64,000 nt of DNA, from NCBI RefSeq assembly GCF_004358755.1, contig NZ_SMZY01000002.1, positions 682,001-746,000 of the forward strand, read 5' to 3'. Shown piece by piece: positions 1-10,971 of this stretch. Position 1 is the stretch's first letter. Each line of letters starts with the position of its first letter. Origin of the DNA: Peribacillus frigoritolerans (GTDB taxonomy: Bacteria; Bacillota; Bacilli; Bacillales; Bacillaceae). The notes under the pieces are model-generated. The model made no database searches. It was not told where the DNA came from and was given only the letters and a program-made list of their open reading frames with translations. Position numbers and translations under genes: made by a program.

Positions 1-36
1 GAAAAGTATGAGGACGGCAACTAGCTGTTTCTTCAT
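1..36 (-). CDS. N-terminus of a gene cut by the window edge, possibly DUF1850
   Basis: Only twelve codons are visible, reading MKKQLVAVLILF, which looks like the start of a signal or membrane-anchor segment. A GGAGG sits just upstream of the ATG at 36. It lies 62 bases downstream of the TAXI solute receptor on the same strand. In Bacillaceae a DUF1850 protein often sits between that receptor and the fused TRAP permease, so DUF1850 is the best guess, but this is inferred from context only. Confidence 0.4.
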   Translation of the reverse strand, partial: MKKQLVAVLILF

Positions 37-98
37 CCCTGTTTCCTCCAAAATCAAGCGATAGACCGCAGTTTCTCTGCGGCCTATCTCTCAAACCA

Positions 99-1085
99 TT
101 ATTTCAGTACGCCTTTTTCTTTAAAGTATTTCTCAGCGCCAGGATGAAGCTTCAGGTCACCGATTCCTTCAAGTGCTGTTTCTGCTTTGATTAATTTACC
201 TTTTGCATGAGCAATTTTATCTGTGTTTTCAAAGATTGATTTTGTGATGTCGTATACGAGGTCTTCATCAAGTTCATCCTGAACCACAAGCATCGCTTTA
301 ACAGCAACTGTGCTCACGTCTTCACCAATCTTATATGTGCCGCTTGGAACAACATCCTCAGAGTAGAAAGGATATTTTTCGATAAGCTCTTTCACTTTGT
401 CAGCTTCAAGAGGAACGACTACTACTTTGTTTTGAGCTGAAAGAGTTTCAACTGCAGCTGTCGGAGTTCCTGCTGTAACGAATGCTGCATCAATGCTTCC
501 TCCTTGAATTCCTTCAGTTGATTCATCAAACGAAAGGTTTTGAGCCTGAATATCATCCACTGTTAAACCGTGTACTTCCAAGACCTGTGTAGCATTTAAG
601 TAAGCTCCCGAACCGATTGCCCCAACGGAAACTTTCTTGCCTTTTAAATCTTCAACTGATTTAATGCCGCTCTTGTCAGTTGTGATAAGCTGAACCGTTT
701 CGTTATATAACGTACCTAAGCCCAGTACATTATCAATCTTGTTATCTTTAAACATACTCTCTCCGCTTAATGCATATGTCGCGATATCGGTTTGAGAAAA
801 TGCAATCTCAGCATCTCCGCTTTTTAATGTCTGCATGTTTTCAACAGATGCACCTGAAGACTGTACAGTTGCCTTATAATCAGTGCTATCAGAAATGATA
901 TCGCCGAATGATCCGCCAAGAGGGTAATATGTACCACCCGTTCCGCCTGTTAGAATTCTAAGTGTTTTCGGTTTAGAATCTCCTGAACCGCCGGAACCCG
1001 ATGTCTTTTCATTTCCGCCGCAGGCCGAAATGATCATCACAACAGCAAGAAGCATGACCATAAATAAACTTTTACGCATTTTCAC
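99..1085 (-). CDS. TAXI family TRAP transporter solute-binding lipoprotein
   Basis: Extracytoplasmic solute receptor of a TRAP-TAXI uptake system, which normally hands small organic acids or amino acids to a sodium-driven permease. The product is 328 residues, typical for the family. A lipoprotein signal peptide ends in a lipobox (IISAC, about residues 18-22), followed by a Gly/Ser-rich linker. The mature part begins with the family's GGTGGTYYPLGG signature near residue 47 and continues as a periplasmic-binding fold. The start used is GTG at 1085, about 12 bases after a GAGGGG; ATG at 1079 is the alternative. The partial gene at 1-36 follows on the same strand, consistent with a receptor-DUF1850-permease operon that leaves the window. 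The substrate cannot be told from sequence. Confidence 0.9.
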   Translation of the reverse strand: MKMRKSLFMVMLLAVVMIISACGGNEKTSGSGGSGDSKPKTLRILTGGTGGTYYPLGGSFGDIISDSTDYKATVQSSGASVENMQTLKSGDAEIAFSQTDIATYALSGESMFKDNKIDNVLGLGTLYNETVQLITTDKSGIKSVEDLKGKKVSVGAIGSGAYLNATQVLEVHGLTVDDIQAQNLSFDESTEGIQGGSIDAAFVTAGTPTAAVETLSAQNKVVVVPLEADKVKELIEKYPFYSEDVVPSGTYKIGEDVSTVAVKAMLVVQDELDEDLVYDITKSIFENTDKIAHAKGKLIKAETALEGIGDLKLHPGAEKYFKEKGVLK

Positions 1086-1345
1086 TAGTAAATTTCCCCC
1101 TCTTTGTCATTTATTTGTAACAATACCACATTTTTATATTACCATAGGTTTGAAGAAAATTGTCAATCTATTCTTTATATTCGAATATTCATTATTTTCT
1201 ATTAAGTAATATTCTCTTTGATTTGTTAGATTGCATCTTTATCGAGGAGCTTGAGTTTTTTCGGTTTGTTAATCTTTTATAATTTTTCATATTTCTCTAA
1301 CCTTATTGCTTCAAATTTAAAATTTAATTTAGTATAATTTTAAAT

Positions 1346-1360
1346 TAATAATGATTATTT
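1346..1360 (+). promoter_or_regulatory. PerR/Fur-like operator upstream of katG
   Basis: TAATAATGATTATTT is a 7-1-7 inverted repeat differing at three positions from the PerR consensus (TTATAATNATTATAA) and at three from the Fur consensus. It lies about 75 bases before the katG start in a very AT-rich 340-base intergenic stretch. PerR control of katG is inferred from the target gene. A loose TTGAAT/TATATT pair at 1365-1391 (15-base spacer) could be the promoter, but the spacing is poor. Confidence 0.6.
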
Positions 1361-1385
1361 TATATTGAATTATCACAATCATTAG

Positions 1386-3668
<2,283 letters not shown>

Positions 3669-3679
3669 GTGAAGGGATT

Positions 3680-3708
3680 AAGCCGCTCTGTTTAAGGGCG
3701 GCTTTATT
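3680..3708 (+). terminator. Rho-independent terminator of katG
   Basis: The stem AAGCCGC/GCGGCTT is followed by a T-rich tail, 12 bases after the katG stop codon. Confidence 0.75.
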
Positions 3709-3848
3709 CGTTGCGTAAGCTGTTCCTGATTCATGCACACATTTCTCCTCCCCACCCACTCCAAAAGTCTCATTTTTCCATTTCCCTCATTATTTATAGT
3801 TCAAAAGGGTATAACAACACTATCACATTTTAGGAGGCTGTATAATTG

Positions 3849-4988
3849 ATGAAAGCTGTCACGTTTCAGGGAACAAAGGAAATGGAAGTAAAAGAGGTCC
3901 CGGATGCTGTTCTGCAAAAAAAAGACGATATCATTGTCCGCATCACATCAACTGCTATATGCGGATCGGACCTCCACATCTATCAGGGAGCACTGCCTGC
4001 TGAGAAAGATTACGTGGTCGGTCATGAACCGATGGGAATTGTCGAGGAAGTCGGCCCAGAAGTAACAAAGGTTAAAAAAGGCGACAGAGTGGTTATCCCC
4101 TTCAACATTTCGTGCGGAAGCTGCTACTATTGTAAACACGACCTTGAAAGCCAGTGTGATAACTCAAATCCCAATCCTGAAATTGATACAGGGGGCTACT
4201 TTGGATTTACAGAACGGTACGGGAATCATCCGGGCGGACAGGCTGAATATTTAAGAGTCCCATTTGGAAACTTTATGCCGTTTGTGATTCCGGAATCCGT
4301 CGAGCTTGAAGATGAAGCCCTGCTTTTTATGTCAGATGTCCTGCCTACTGCGTATTGGAGCATTGAAAATGCCGGTGTGAAAAGTGATGATACCGTAGTA
4401 GTTCTTGGCTGCGGACCAGTCGGTCTTATGGCTCAGAAGTTCGCGTGGATGAAGGGCGCTAAACGGGTCATTGCCGTTGATAACGTGCCCTACAGATTAG
4501 AACGGGCGAAAAGAATGAACAACGTTGAAATCATTAATTTTGATGACTTTAAAGATACTGGCTCTCACATTAAAGAGCTGACAAGCGGCGGAGCAGATGC
4601 CGTCATCGATTGTGTTGGAATGGACGGGAAAAAGACAGCACTTGAAGAAATCGGGCAAAAGTTGAAGCTCCAAGGCGGAACCCTCAGCCCGTTTGAAATT
4701 GCGATGAACTCCGTCAGAAAGTTTGGGACAATCCAGCTGACTGGTGTTTATGGATCAAAATACAACATGTTCCCGCTCGGAAATATTTTTGAACGAAACA
4801 TCAACCTGAAAATGGGACAGGCACCTGTTATTCATTACATGCCAATGCTGTTTGATATGATTACATCAGGGAAGTTGGATCCAACAGAGATCGTCTCGCA
4901 TAAAGTGCCTTTAAGCAAGGCAAGCGAAGCTTACAAAATCTTTAATGATCATGAAGATGAGTGTGTAAAGGTTGTATTAAAGCCTTAA
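3849..4988 (+). CDS. Zinc-dependent alcohol dehydrogenase (AdhB-like, MDR family)
   Basis: Medium-chain dehydrogenase of about 379 residues. The catalytic-zinc Cys is in TAICGSDLHIYQG near residue 38, and the GHEPMGIVEEVG segment follows. A four-cysteine structural zinc lobe (CGSCYYCKHDLESQC) lies near residues 93-107. The NAD-binding Rossmann motif is VVVLGCGPVGLMAQ near residue 180. It resembles the B. subtilis AdhB / glutathione-independent formaldehyde dehydrogenase subgroup, so aldehyde or threonine-like substrates are possible; specificity cannot be read. ATG 3849 (AGGAGG 11 bases upstream) competes with TTG 3846. It stands alone between two terminators. A decayed paralogue of its C-terminus lies at 20626-20854. 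Confidence 0.9.
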   Translation: MKAVTFQGTKEMEVKEVPDAVLQKKDDIIVRITSTAICGSDLHIYQGALPAEKDYVVGHEPMGIVEEVGPEVTKVKKGDRVVIPFNISCGSCYYCKHDLESQCDNSNPNPEIDTGGYFGFTERYGNHPGGQAEYLRVPFGNFMPFVIPESVELEDEALLFMSDVLPTAYWSIENAGVKSDDTVVVLGCGPVGLMAQKFAWMKGAKRVIAVDNVPYRLERAKRMNNVEIINFDDFKDTGSHIKELTSGGADAVIDCVGMDGKKTALEEIGQKLKLQGGTLSPFEIAMNSVRKFGTIQLTGVYGSKYNMFPLGNIFERNINLKMGQAPVIHYMPMLFDMITSGKLDPTEIVSHKVPLSKASEAYKIFNDHEDECVKVVLKP

Positions 4989-4998
4989 ATTCATATAG

Positions 4999-5032
4999 AA
5001 AAAGCATGCGGCGTGTTGCCGCATGCTTTTTA
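4999..5032. terminator. Bidirectional terminator between adh and the WGxxGxxG gene
   Basis: A 13-bp perfect stem (AAAAGCATGCGGC / GCCGCATGCTTTT) with a 5-base loop lies between convergent genes and has A and T runs on both sides, so it can serve both. Confidence 0.85.
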
Positions 5033-5044
5033 GTATTAACGCTA

Positions 5045-5293
5045 TTATCTGACATCTCTGCGATCTCTATCTTTTCTTCTAAGCCCCAGCAGCCCTGCTA
5101 GTCCTAATAAACCAATCCAGCCAATATCCATGTCATCGTCATCATCAGCTGCTGCCGCAGTTTCGGTATTCACATTTCTTGTGCTGATGTTATCGTCTCT
5201 GTCATTATAATTATTTTCTGCTTGAACGTTTACACCAGACATCATAATTGCAAGAACCATTGTACATATGATCATCATTTTATTCTTCTTCAA
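5045..5293 (-). CDS. Small WGxxGxxG-type anchored exported protein
   Basis: An 82-residue exported protein. It has an N-terminal signal peptide (about residues 1-25, ending near VQAE), an Asn/Asp-rich middle ending in a run of aspartates, and a C-terminal hydrophobic segment WIGLLGLAGLLGL followed by RRKDRDRR. That tail matches the WGxxGxxG-type C-terminal anchor found in short Bacillaceae exported proteins. The start is TTG at 5293, 5 bases after GGAGGGG. The family's function is not known. It is probably monocistronic and converges on adh. Confidence 0.75.
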   Translation of the reverse strand: MKKNKMMIICTMVLAIMMSGVNVQAENNYNDRDDNISTRNVNTETAAAADDDDDMDIGWIGLLGLAGLLGLRRKDRDRRDVR

Positions 5294-5446
5294 AGATACC
5301 CCTCCATTTTTTTATGACTAGACATTAGTTATAATCCTCCAACAGGAATTTTTTATACATCACGTTTTATAAAAAAACGGTATCAATTAAATCTTCTTGT
5401 GCAAAATAGAACATGTCTTTAAAAAATATGAAATGGAGTGATCAAT

Positions 5447-5950
5447 TTGGGTATTCTCAGCGGAAATCCGACAGATGAACCAATGCATTATGGAGAGGTA
5501 TTCGGAGTTTGGAGTGCATTATCAGTTGCTAAAGCATCTCATGCAGCTTATCAAGTTTATTACAATCACACTGGTGATGCTGATTTGAAAAAATTAATTG
5601 ATCAAATCATTAAAAATAATATTTTGCCTTCAATTGAAGAACTAGAGGCACTTTTAAAAAAGAATGAGGTTGGTTTGCCGCCAACACCTCCTGAAAGACC
5701 AAATGCTCAAGTAGAAGAAATTCCTGTGGGTGCCCGCATCTCAGATCCTGAAGTGGCTTTGAGTATCTCTAAAGATCTTGCTCAAGGATTAGTGGCTGAC
5801 AGCACGATGATTGGACAATGTATTCGTGAAGATATTGCCCTGATGTTTACTCAGCATCATGCAAAAAAAGTTCAATATGGTGGAAAAATCCTTCAACTAA
5901 ATAAAGAAAAAGGCTGGTTAGTTCCCCCTCCTCTGCATTTAGATAAATAA
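5447..5950 (+). CDS. DUF3231 family protein (first copy)
   Basis: Single-domain DUF3231 protein of about 168 residues, all-helical by appearance, and of unknown function; the family is often predicted to be ferritin-like. The family opening (GILSGNP...DEPMHYGEVFGVW), the central PPTPPERPNAQ segment and the C-terminal NKEKGWLVPPP are all present. TTG at 5447 is preferred because GGAG lies 8 bases upstream and this gives the usual MGILSGNP start; GTG 5438 has no spacing from an RBS. It is followed 44 bases later by the manganese catalase with only a hairpin between, so co-transcription is likely. A second DUF3231 gene lies on the other side of the catalase. Confidence 0.85.
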   Translation: MGILSGNPTDEPMHYGEVFGVWSALSVAKASHAAYQVYYNHTGDADLKKLIDQIIKNNILPSIEELEALLKKNEVGLPPTPPERPNAQVEEIPVGARISDPEVALSISKDLAQGLVADSTMIGQCIREDIALMFTQHHAKKVQYGGKILQLNKEKGWLVPPPLHLDK

Positions 5951-5956
5951 TAAAAC

Positions 5957-5980
5957 AGGCAGCAGTTCTATCTGCTGCCT
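5957..5980 (+). other. Intercistronic hairpin before the Mn catalase
   Basis: A perfect 9-bp stem (AGGCAGCAG/CTGCTGCCT) with a 6-base loop has no T-run after it and abuts the AAGGAG of the next gene. It is more likely an mRNA processing, stabilising or translation-modulating hairpin than a terminator. Confidence 0.55.
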
Positions 5981-5994
5981 ATAAGGAGTCTGTT

Positions 5995-6852
5995 ATGTAT
6001 TTTTACAAAGAAGATTTAATCAATATGATTGTTCCGGACAAGCCGGATCCAGCTGCTGCAAAAGTTTTGCAGGAAGCACTCGGCGGTCAGTTCGGTGAAA
6101 TGCGCACAATGATGCAATACTCCTTTCAAAGTGCCAACTTCAGAGGAAAAGATAAACAATACCGCGATTTAATCAGAGGCGTTTTCCTTGAAGAAATCAG
6201 TCACGTGGAACTTGTTCAAACAACGATTAATCAGCTGTTAAATGGCTCAGGCGAAGTGAATGAAGCGGGGAATTCCGGCCCAAGTCAAGCACCGCTTGAA
6301 GAGCCGGTCATGCACGGAAACCCTCATCATTATATTATTGGTGCACAAGCTTCCCTGCCTGTTGATGCTGGAGGAAATCCATGGAATGGCTCATGGGTTT
6401 ACAGCCACGGAAACCTAATCAGCGATTTGCTTAATAACGTAATCCTCGAATCAACAGGCGTTCTGCAAAAATCTAGAATTTATGAAATGAGCTCTAATAA
6501 AACGTTTAGAGAAACCATTGCGTTTTTAATTGTTCGGGACAATGCCCATCAAAATGCATTTGCCAAAGCACTTGAAACATTAGGAGTCAACTGGGGCAAG
6601 GTTTTCCCGATTCCAAATTATGATATTAACAAATATCCTGAATGCCGAAAATATGTTGAAATGGGGTATCACAATGCCCAGTTTAACTTCCGATTGGATT
6701 CAACTCGTATTGGTGAAATTTTCACAGGTGAATCCCCAAGCAGAAACAGCGGAGATTTACAGGTCACTGATCCGCCTAAAGGATTTCCTGTTCCAGATCT
6801 TCCAGAGATGCCGAATGAACACAGTCCCGGCTTAAACGATTTGAATCAATAA
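5995..6852 (+). CDS. Manganese (non-haem) catalase
   Basis: Di-manganese catalase that dismutates hydrogen peroxide, 285 residues, similar in type to B. subtilis YdbD/YjqC. The four-helix-bundle ligands can be placed: Glu35 (GQFGEMRTMMQYSFQ), Glu67 and His70 (LEEISHVE), Glu152 (ILESTG) and His185 (RDNAHQ). The C-terminal tail is Pro-rich. The start follows AAGGAGT by about 7 bases. It lies downstream of a DUF3231 gene, separated by a T-less hairpin, and is followed by a terminator. With katG at 1.4 kb there are two unrelated catalases within 5 kb. In spore formers such catalases are often coat-associated; that is known of the family and not shown here. Confidence 0.93.
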   Translation: MYFYKEDLINMIVPDKPDPAAAKVLQEALGGQFGEMRTMMQYSFQSANFRGKDKQYRDLIRGVFLEEISHVELVQTTINQLLNGSGEVNEAGNSGPSQAPLEEPVMHGNPHHYIIGAQASLPVDAGGNPWNGSWVYSHGNLISDLLNNVILESTGVLQKSRIYEMSSNKTFRETIAFLIVRDNAHQNAFAKALETLGVNWGKVFPIPNYDINKYPECRKYVEMGYHNAQFNFRLDSTRIGEIFTGESPSRNSGDLQVTDPPKGFPVPDLPEMPNEHSPGLNDLNQ

Positions 6853-6856
6853 ATAC

Positions 6857-6890
6857 GAAAACGGCCTTTTATAAAGGCTGTTTTTCTTTT
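6857..6890 (+). terminator. Terminator after the Mn catalase
   Basis: Stem AACGGCCTTT/AAAGGCTGTT (one G-U pair) followed by TTTTTCTTTT, just after the catalase stop. Confidence 0.85.
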
Positions 6891-6950
6891 CTCTCATTTT
6901 AAGCAGACTTTTGGAAACAATAAGAAGAATGATTTTCTATGTGGTGACTT

Positions 6951-7496
6951 ATGACAAGGGCTATCGAATCCATTTCAGCTATTATTAAAAACTTTATTGA
7001 TAAAGATCCTAAACCTCCGCTGCATGTGGGGGAAGTGATGGATTTATGGACAATTTTCACTGCGTTTCATGAAGCACATTCCCTTTACCAAGTAGCACTG
7101 AACTCAACAATCGATCCCGATTTGCAGCATGTTGTTCAGAATGCCTTGGAAGGCAGTAAAAAAGATACTCAGGATATTGAAGATTTTTTGTTAAAGGAAG
7201 GAGTGCCTCTGCCGCTGGTCAATCCTAAAAAACCCCTTTCAAACGCAGCTGCAGTTCCAGAAGGTGTTAAACTATCTGATGATGAAATTGCCAATTTAAT
7301 TGCTGTCAAAATGGCATCCTCCATCACGTTTTGCGCGCAGGCAATGTCTAAAACGGTTCGGACAGATGTAGGAATTCTGTTTTTTGAAATACAGGTTGAA
7401 CTGATGAAATTTGCTGCTCCGCTTAAAAACCTGATGAAAGAAAGAGGGTGGCTTCGTGTGCCGCCAAAATACAACCCGCCGGGTAGACCTGAGTAG
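6951..7496 (+). CDS. DUF3231 family protein (second copy)
   Basis: A 181-residue DUF3231 protein that aligns along its length with the copy at 5447-5950: HVGEVMDLWTIFTAFHEAHSL near the start, a Pro-rich break near residue 90, and a C-terminal KERGWLRVPPKYNPPG. It is clearly divergent, so this is an old duplication. The RBS (GGTGA) is weak. It lies 98 bases after the catalase terminator, so it probably has its own promoter, and is 32 bases from the next gene. Function unknown. Confidence 0.8.
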   Translation: MTRAIESISAIIKNFIDKDPKPPLHVGEVMDLWTIFTAFHEAHSLYQVALNSTIDPDLQHVVQNALEGSKKDTQDIEDFLLKEGVPLPLVNPKKPLSNAAAVPEGVKLSDDEIANLIAVKMASSITFCAQAMSKTVRTDVGILFFEIQVELMKFAAPLKNLMKERGWLRVPPKYNPPGRPE

Positions 7497-7528
7497 GGTA
7501 AATCCAGCAGATTGGAGCAAACATACAG

Positions 7529-8029
7529 ATGGGAAAAAAATTCGAAAAAAAGGTATTAAGATTCTTACTTTCATTTGGGATATTAGCACTAATCGTCTTG
7601 CTTAAAAAACCGCCTGTTAAAGATTGGCTGATCATTTTTCTTGTTAAAAGTTATTTTTCATCATTAGTAGATAATTTCTTAGTTAAAATGGGGTATATTT
7701 CGTATCCGGCCAACCTCTTTAAAAAATACTTTAATATAAGTGTAATTTTTGATTATCTAATCTTCCCGATTACCTGTGTTTTTTATAATCAATTGACAGT
7801 CAATTCATCACTCAGAGGTATTTCTGCTAAAGTTCTTTTTTTCAGTGTTCCAATGACACTAGTCGAAGATTGGCTTGAAAAAAACACACAATTAATTAAG
7901 TATCATAAAGGCTGGAGTTCAAAAATAAGTTTTCTTTCAATCACTTTCACTTTTTTATTTGCTCGATTCTTTATTGGGTTTATACGGAAAATTTCAAATC
8001 AATCCGTTTTAGAAAAAGGGTCGCGTTAA
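7529..8029 (+). CDS. CBO0543 family multi-spanning membrane protein
   Basis: A 166-residue basic membrane protein with about four hydrophobic segments (near residues 10-25, 65-85, 95-112, 130-150). The KKPPVKDW, YPVFPITCVFYNQLT-like and LVEDWLEKNTQLIKYHKGW stretches fit the CBO0543 family of Bacillaceae and Clostridia, which has no known function. GGAG lies about 10 bases before the ATG. It follows the second DUF3231 gene closely and ends at a terminator shared with the converging coat gene. Confidence 0.7.
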   Translation: MGKKFEKKVLRFLLSFGILALIVLLKKPPVKDWLIIFLVKSYFSSLVDNFLVKMGYISYPANLFKKYFNISVIFDYLIFPITCVFYNQLTVNSSLRGISAKVLFFSVPMTLVEDWLEKNTQLIKYHKGWSSKISFLSITFTFLFARFFIGFIRKISNQSVLEKGSR

Positions 8030-8051
8030 CCATTTTGGTTTAAATCATTTC

Positions 8052-8085
8052 AAAAAGACCTCTCCAGCGCGGGATGTCTTTTTAG
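8052..8085. terminator. Convergent terminator
   Basis: AAAAAGAC / GTCTTTTT arms with an imperfect inner stem lie between the convergent genes ending at 8029 and 8095, and can serve both. Confidence 0.7.
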
Positions 8086-8094
8086 ATACATGGA

Positions 8095-8718
8095 TCAATT
8101 AGGAAGATTTTTCGATTGAGCGGGAGCATAAGAATTAACCATCTGCTGCATGTCACCTGCTGGCAGCTGCGGCACCTGATAATAATGATGCTTATTTTGA
8201 TAGATCGAAATCTCATAGGCAATTTCAATGCAATTTGGAATCGTATCAGCCAAAACCCGTCTGACAACCGGGTTTGAAACTTCTGTGGTTGCCATACCCT
8301 TTAATGACGCATTTGATTTTACGGATCCAAGCATCAGGTCTGAAATAACCTGATCATTAATTTCCTCTGGCATCATCATCGGTTTCATCGGCGGCGTTTG
8401 TTTGAGGCCGAACACAAAGTCATTTCCTTGCTTCATGTTATAGACTTCAGTTGATACGGAAGGCTTCATTCCCGTTTGGAAACACTCAACAATCGTATTG
8501 TATTCGGTTATCATAAATTGCTCATGGCGGTTCATCATATCCAGAAGTTCCGGATCCTTAACGTGCGGTTTTAAAATGGTGTATAAGTTTAATGTATTAA
8601 TAGCACCCGATAAAATTTCGGATACATCAAACATTTCATGTCCACCATGACTTAATTGGGGAGGCACAGCTCCAGTCTGCATATTTTTAGAGCCTGCATT
8701 ATTTATTAACTGATCCAC
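8095..8718 (-). CDS. CotF-type spore coat protein
   Basis: CotF-like coat protein of the YraD/YraF/YraG group, about 207 residues. Recognisable parts are the helical core with DVSEILSGAINTLNLYT, the MNRHEQFMITEYN stretch, the second half with ISDLMLGSVKSNASLKG, and a C-terminal region with HHYYQVPQLPAGDMQQM. These proteins build the spore coat in the mother cell; the family is helical and may be ferritin-like. GTG at 8718 has AGAGAGGA 9 bases upstream; an ATG at 8727 or 8754 would add up to 12 residues. It sits next to the germination operon but is separated from it by about 80 bases. Confidence 0.8.
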   Translation of the reverse strand: MDQLINNAGSKNMQTGAVPPQLSHGGHEMFDVSEILSGAINTLNLYTILKPHVKDPELLDMMNRHEQFMITEYNTIVECFQTGMKPSVSTEVYNMKQGNDFVFGLKQTPPMKPMMMPEEINDQVISDLMLGSVKSNASLKGMATTEVSNPVVRRVLADTIPNCIEIAYEISIYQNKHHYYQVPQLPAGDMQQMVNSYAPAQSKNLPN

Positions 8719-8799
8719 ATTAACCATTCCTCTCTTCTCATTCATTAAAGACATACATATCTATTCTGCATCAGAGTGAGGAATCTATTCGTCTTATTC

Positions 8800-9870
8800 T
8801 CATTCCATTATCCCAGCCTGAATCAGATGAACATTAGCATCTACCTCAAAATGAACAGATCCATACTGCTTTTTCCAATCTTTATAGCCTTCCTGTCTTA
8901 GCTCTTCCTTAATGCCAAGTGGATCGACATCTAAATTCTTCAGTTTTTCAAGCAATACTAAAGCTTCTTTTTCCAGCATTTCTTCTGTTTTCTTTTCAAT
9001 TTTTTCGATATTCTTTTTTTGTGTAAGATCTAATCCTCCGCCTTCCATGACTCTTCCATCCATTTTTATGCTGACATTAAACTTATAGCCGTTTACTGTT
9101 TTTTCAGGTTTGAACTTTGTGTTGGAAGAAAGATTTTGTATGCTGACCTGCTTGTCTTCTTTTATATCGATTTCAATGATGCCTTTTCGGATTTTTTCAT
9201 ATAGGACCTTTAATATATAACCTTCTTTCAGATCGATGGTCTCGGCTAAATGATCTCCTTTAAAAAGAGCTACACCCGAAACTTGAATAAGATCCCCCTT
9301 TTTCTCAATAAGAGGCAAAAAAGGATCAAATCCTTCGCTCCGGTAATGAAAAAGAAAATGATGCAGATTGATGCTTGGAATTGTCCGCTCCATATTTTGT
9401 GTAACGATATCAATGACAAATTGTGAAACAGATTCGTGCTGTTCGGATTCTGTTGAAAGGATTTCATTTGATTTACCTTTTGATACAACTAAACTGATGT
9501 CTCTCCCTATATTTGGGTCTCTTTGAAGATTGTCAACGAAATCATCGATTCCGCTTCTCGCCAGTTCCTCATTGAACAAAATCACTCCCACCCTGCCTAT
9601 TTCAATTGGTCTTGGAGACTGTGCCTGAATTTCCTGCCTTATATGTTTGCTTGTCCGGCCTACAGCGGTTAATGCTACGTTTTGCGGTTTGGATTGAATG
9701 CCAGGCGGTGTATAAGTAGCACCGGCAGTCACTTGAAATTCTTTATCATTAACATAATCATAGCCAATTGCCTGAATCAGCTGAACATCTTCCAGCACTT
9801 TTGAAACAGGAATACAGCCGCTTAAGAAACACATGCATAGCAGGAATGCAAAAACTTTATAACCATTCAT
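8800..9870 (-). CDS. Ger(x)C family spore germination lipoprotein (C subunit)
   Basis: C subunit of a GerA-type nutrient germinant receptor, 356 residues. A signal peptide with lipobox LSGC (about residues 16-19) anchors it to the outer face of the spore inner membrane. The rest matches the three-domain Ger(x)C fold, with IQAIGYDYVNDKEFQVTAG near the start, a DISLVVSKG region, and the C-terminal helix-rich part. It overlaps the permease gene by 4 bases, showing translational coupling. It is the last gene of the A-B-C operon on the minus strand. Confidence 0.9.
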   Translation of the reverse strand: MNGYKVFAFLLCMCFLSGCIPVSKVLEDVQLIQAIGYDYVNDKEFQVTAGATYTPPGIQSKPQNVALTAVGRTSKHIRQEIQAQSPRPIEIGRVGVILFNEELARSGIDDFVDNLQRDPNIGRDISLVVSKGKSNEILSTESEQHESVSQFVIDIVTQNMERTIPSINLHHFLFHYRSEGFDPFLPLIEKKGDLIQVSGVALFKGDHLAETIDLKEGYILKVLYEKIRKGIIEIDIKEDKQVSIQNLSSNTKFKPEKTVNGYKFNVSIKMDGRVMEGGGLDLTQKKNIEKIEKKTEEMLEKEALVLLEKLKNLDVDPLGIKEELRQEGYKDWKKQYGSVHFEVDANVHLIQAGIME

Positions 9871-10958
9871 TTTTTATTCCTCACCTTCATGATGATGAGC
9901 TGCAAGATAAACAGTAAAGGAATATATCCATAAATCGTATAGAAGCCTATCTCAGACATGTTGTTATTGAGCAAATCAATTTGTTCTCTGTCTTTTAAAA
10001 AGACAGCGGCGATAAATATGATAAAACATATAATTCGAAGCGCATTCCTTTGAGTCATGGAAAAAAGACGGTGCATTCCCCTGCTTGCGCTCCATAGTCC
10101 AATACACATATTAGGCAATACCACAAAAAACCATAAAGAAATACCTACATATTCAAAACGTTCAATAATGGTCAAATCCACAATTTTCCAGAGAGTGAGC
10201 GTTGCCCAAATGGTTGTTTTCAGCTGATTCTGATCAAAGTAAGCAAACGAAACAAGTGCAGTCAGCAAATATATAAACATACTGAATAAAACAGCATAAT
10301 GAGCCCATTTTTGAGACTTAGGCGGGTCTTTTATAAACGGATAAAACATAAACAGTACTTCAAACCCCAGGTAATTAAGCGTCATTCCTTTTGTAGCCGA
10401 CAAGAGCTCCTTAAACGAGAGATCAAAAACAGGTAGTAGGCTGCCTAAATAAGACTCCCTTATCGGAAAATATTTGACGAATAATAACGGTAATCCATAG
10501 ATGACTCCAAGAAAAGCAATTCCGGTTACAATTCTGAATCCTCCTGTGACATATGAATAACAAATTAGAATAATAATCGCGATGAATACCCAATGATAGA
10601 CATCCGGAAAAACCCACACCTGTATGACCTCTACATACGTACGAATCAAAACAAGGACAAACATGGCGTAATAAATAATAAAATAAAAACTGAAAATCCC
10701 TCCAATCCATTTTCCGAAAACCTGGTGATGGATGGCTACGATATCATTTTTTCCTCTATTTAAAATTAGGTACGATAACCAGATCAAAACAAGAATGGTC
10801 ATGCCGGAAGTAATGATAGCGATCCAGGAGCTGTGGCCCGCAGACTTCGCGATATACCTCTCAAATCCTAAGATCCCCACACCAATTTGCATGGTATGTA
10901 TCAAATAAAACACAAAATAATTGGATACTTTTTTATCATCTTTAGGCAATGGGAACAT
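9867..10958 (-). CDS. GerAB/endospore germination permease (B subunit)
   Basis: Membrane B subunit of the germinant receptor, of the APC transporter superfamily; in the family it carries the ligand pocket. The product is about 363 residues with some ten membrane segments. The N-terminal segment contains HTMQIGVGILGFERYIAKSAG. ATG 10958 is chosen because AAAGGAGGTG sits 5 bases upstream; the first possible ATG (10982) lacks a site and overlaps the preceding gene. It starts 13 bases after the A gene ends and overlaps the C gene by 4 bases. Confidence 0.9.
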   Translation of the reverse strand: MFPLPKDDKKVSNYFVFYLIHTMQIGVGILGFERYIAKSAGHSSWIAIITSGMTILVLIWLSYLILNRGKNDIVAIHHQVFGKWIGGIFSFYFIIYYAMFVLVLIRTYVEVIQVWVFPDVYHWVFIAIIILICYSYVTGGFRIVTGIAFLGVIYGLPLLFVKYFPIRESYLGSLLPVFDLSFKELLSATKGMTLNYLGFEVLFMFYPFIKDPPKSQKWAHYAVLFSMFIYLLTALVSFAYFDQNQLKTTIWATLTLWKIVDLTIIERFEYVGISLWFFVVLPNMCIGLWSASRGMHRLFSMTQRNALRIICFIIFIAAVFLKDREQIDLLNNNMSEIGFYTIYGYIPLLFILQLIIMKVRNKK

Positions 10959-10971
10959 GGGAACACCTCCT

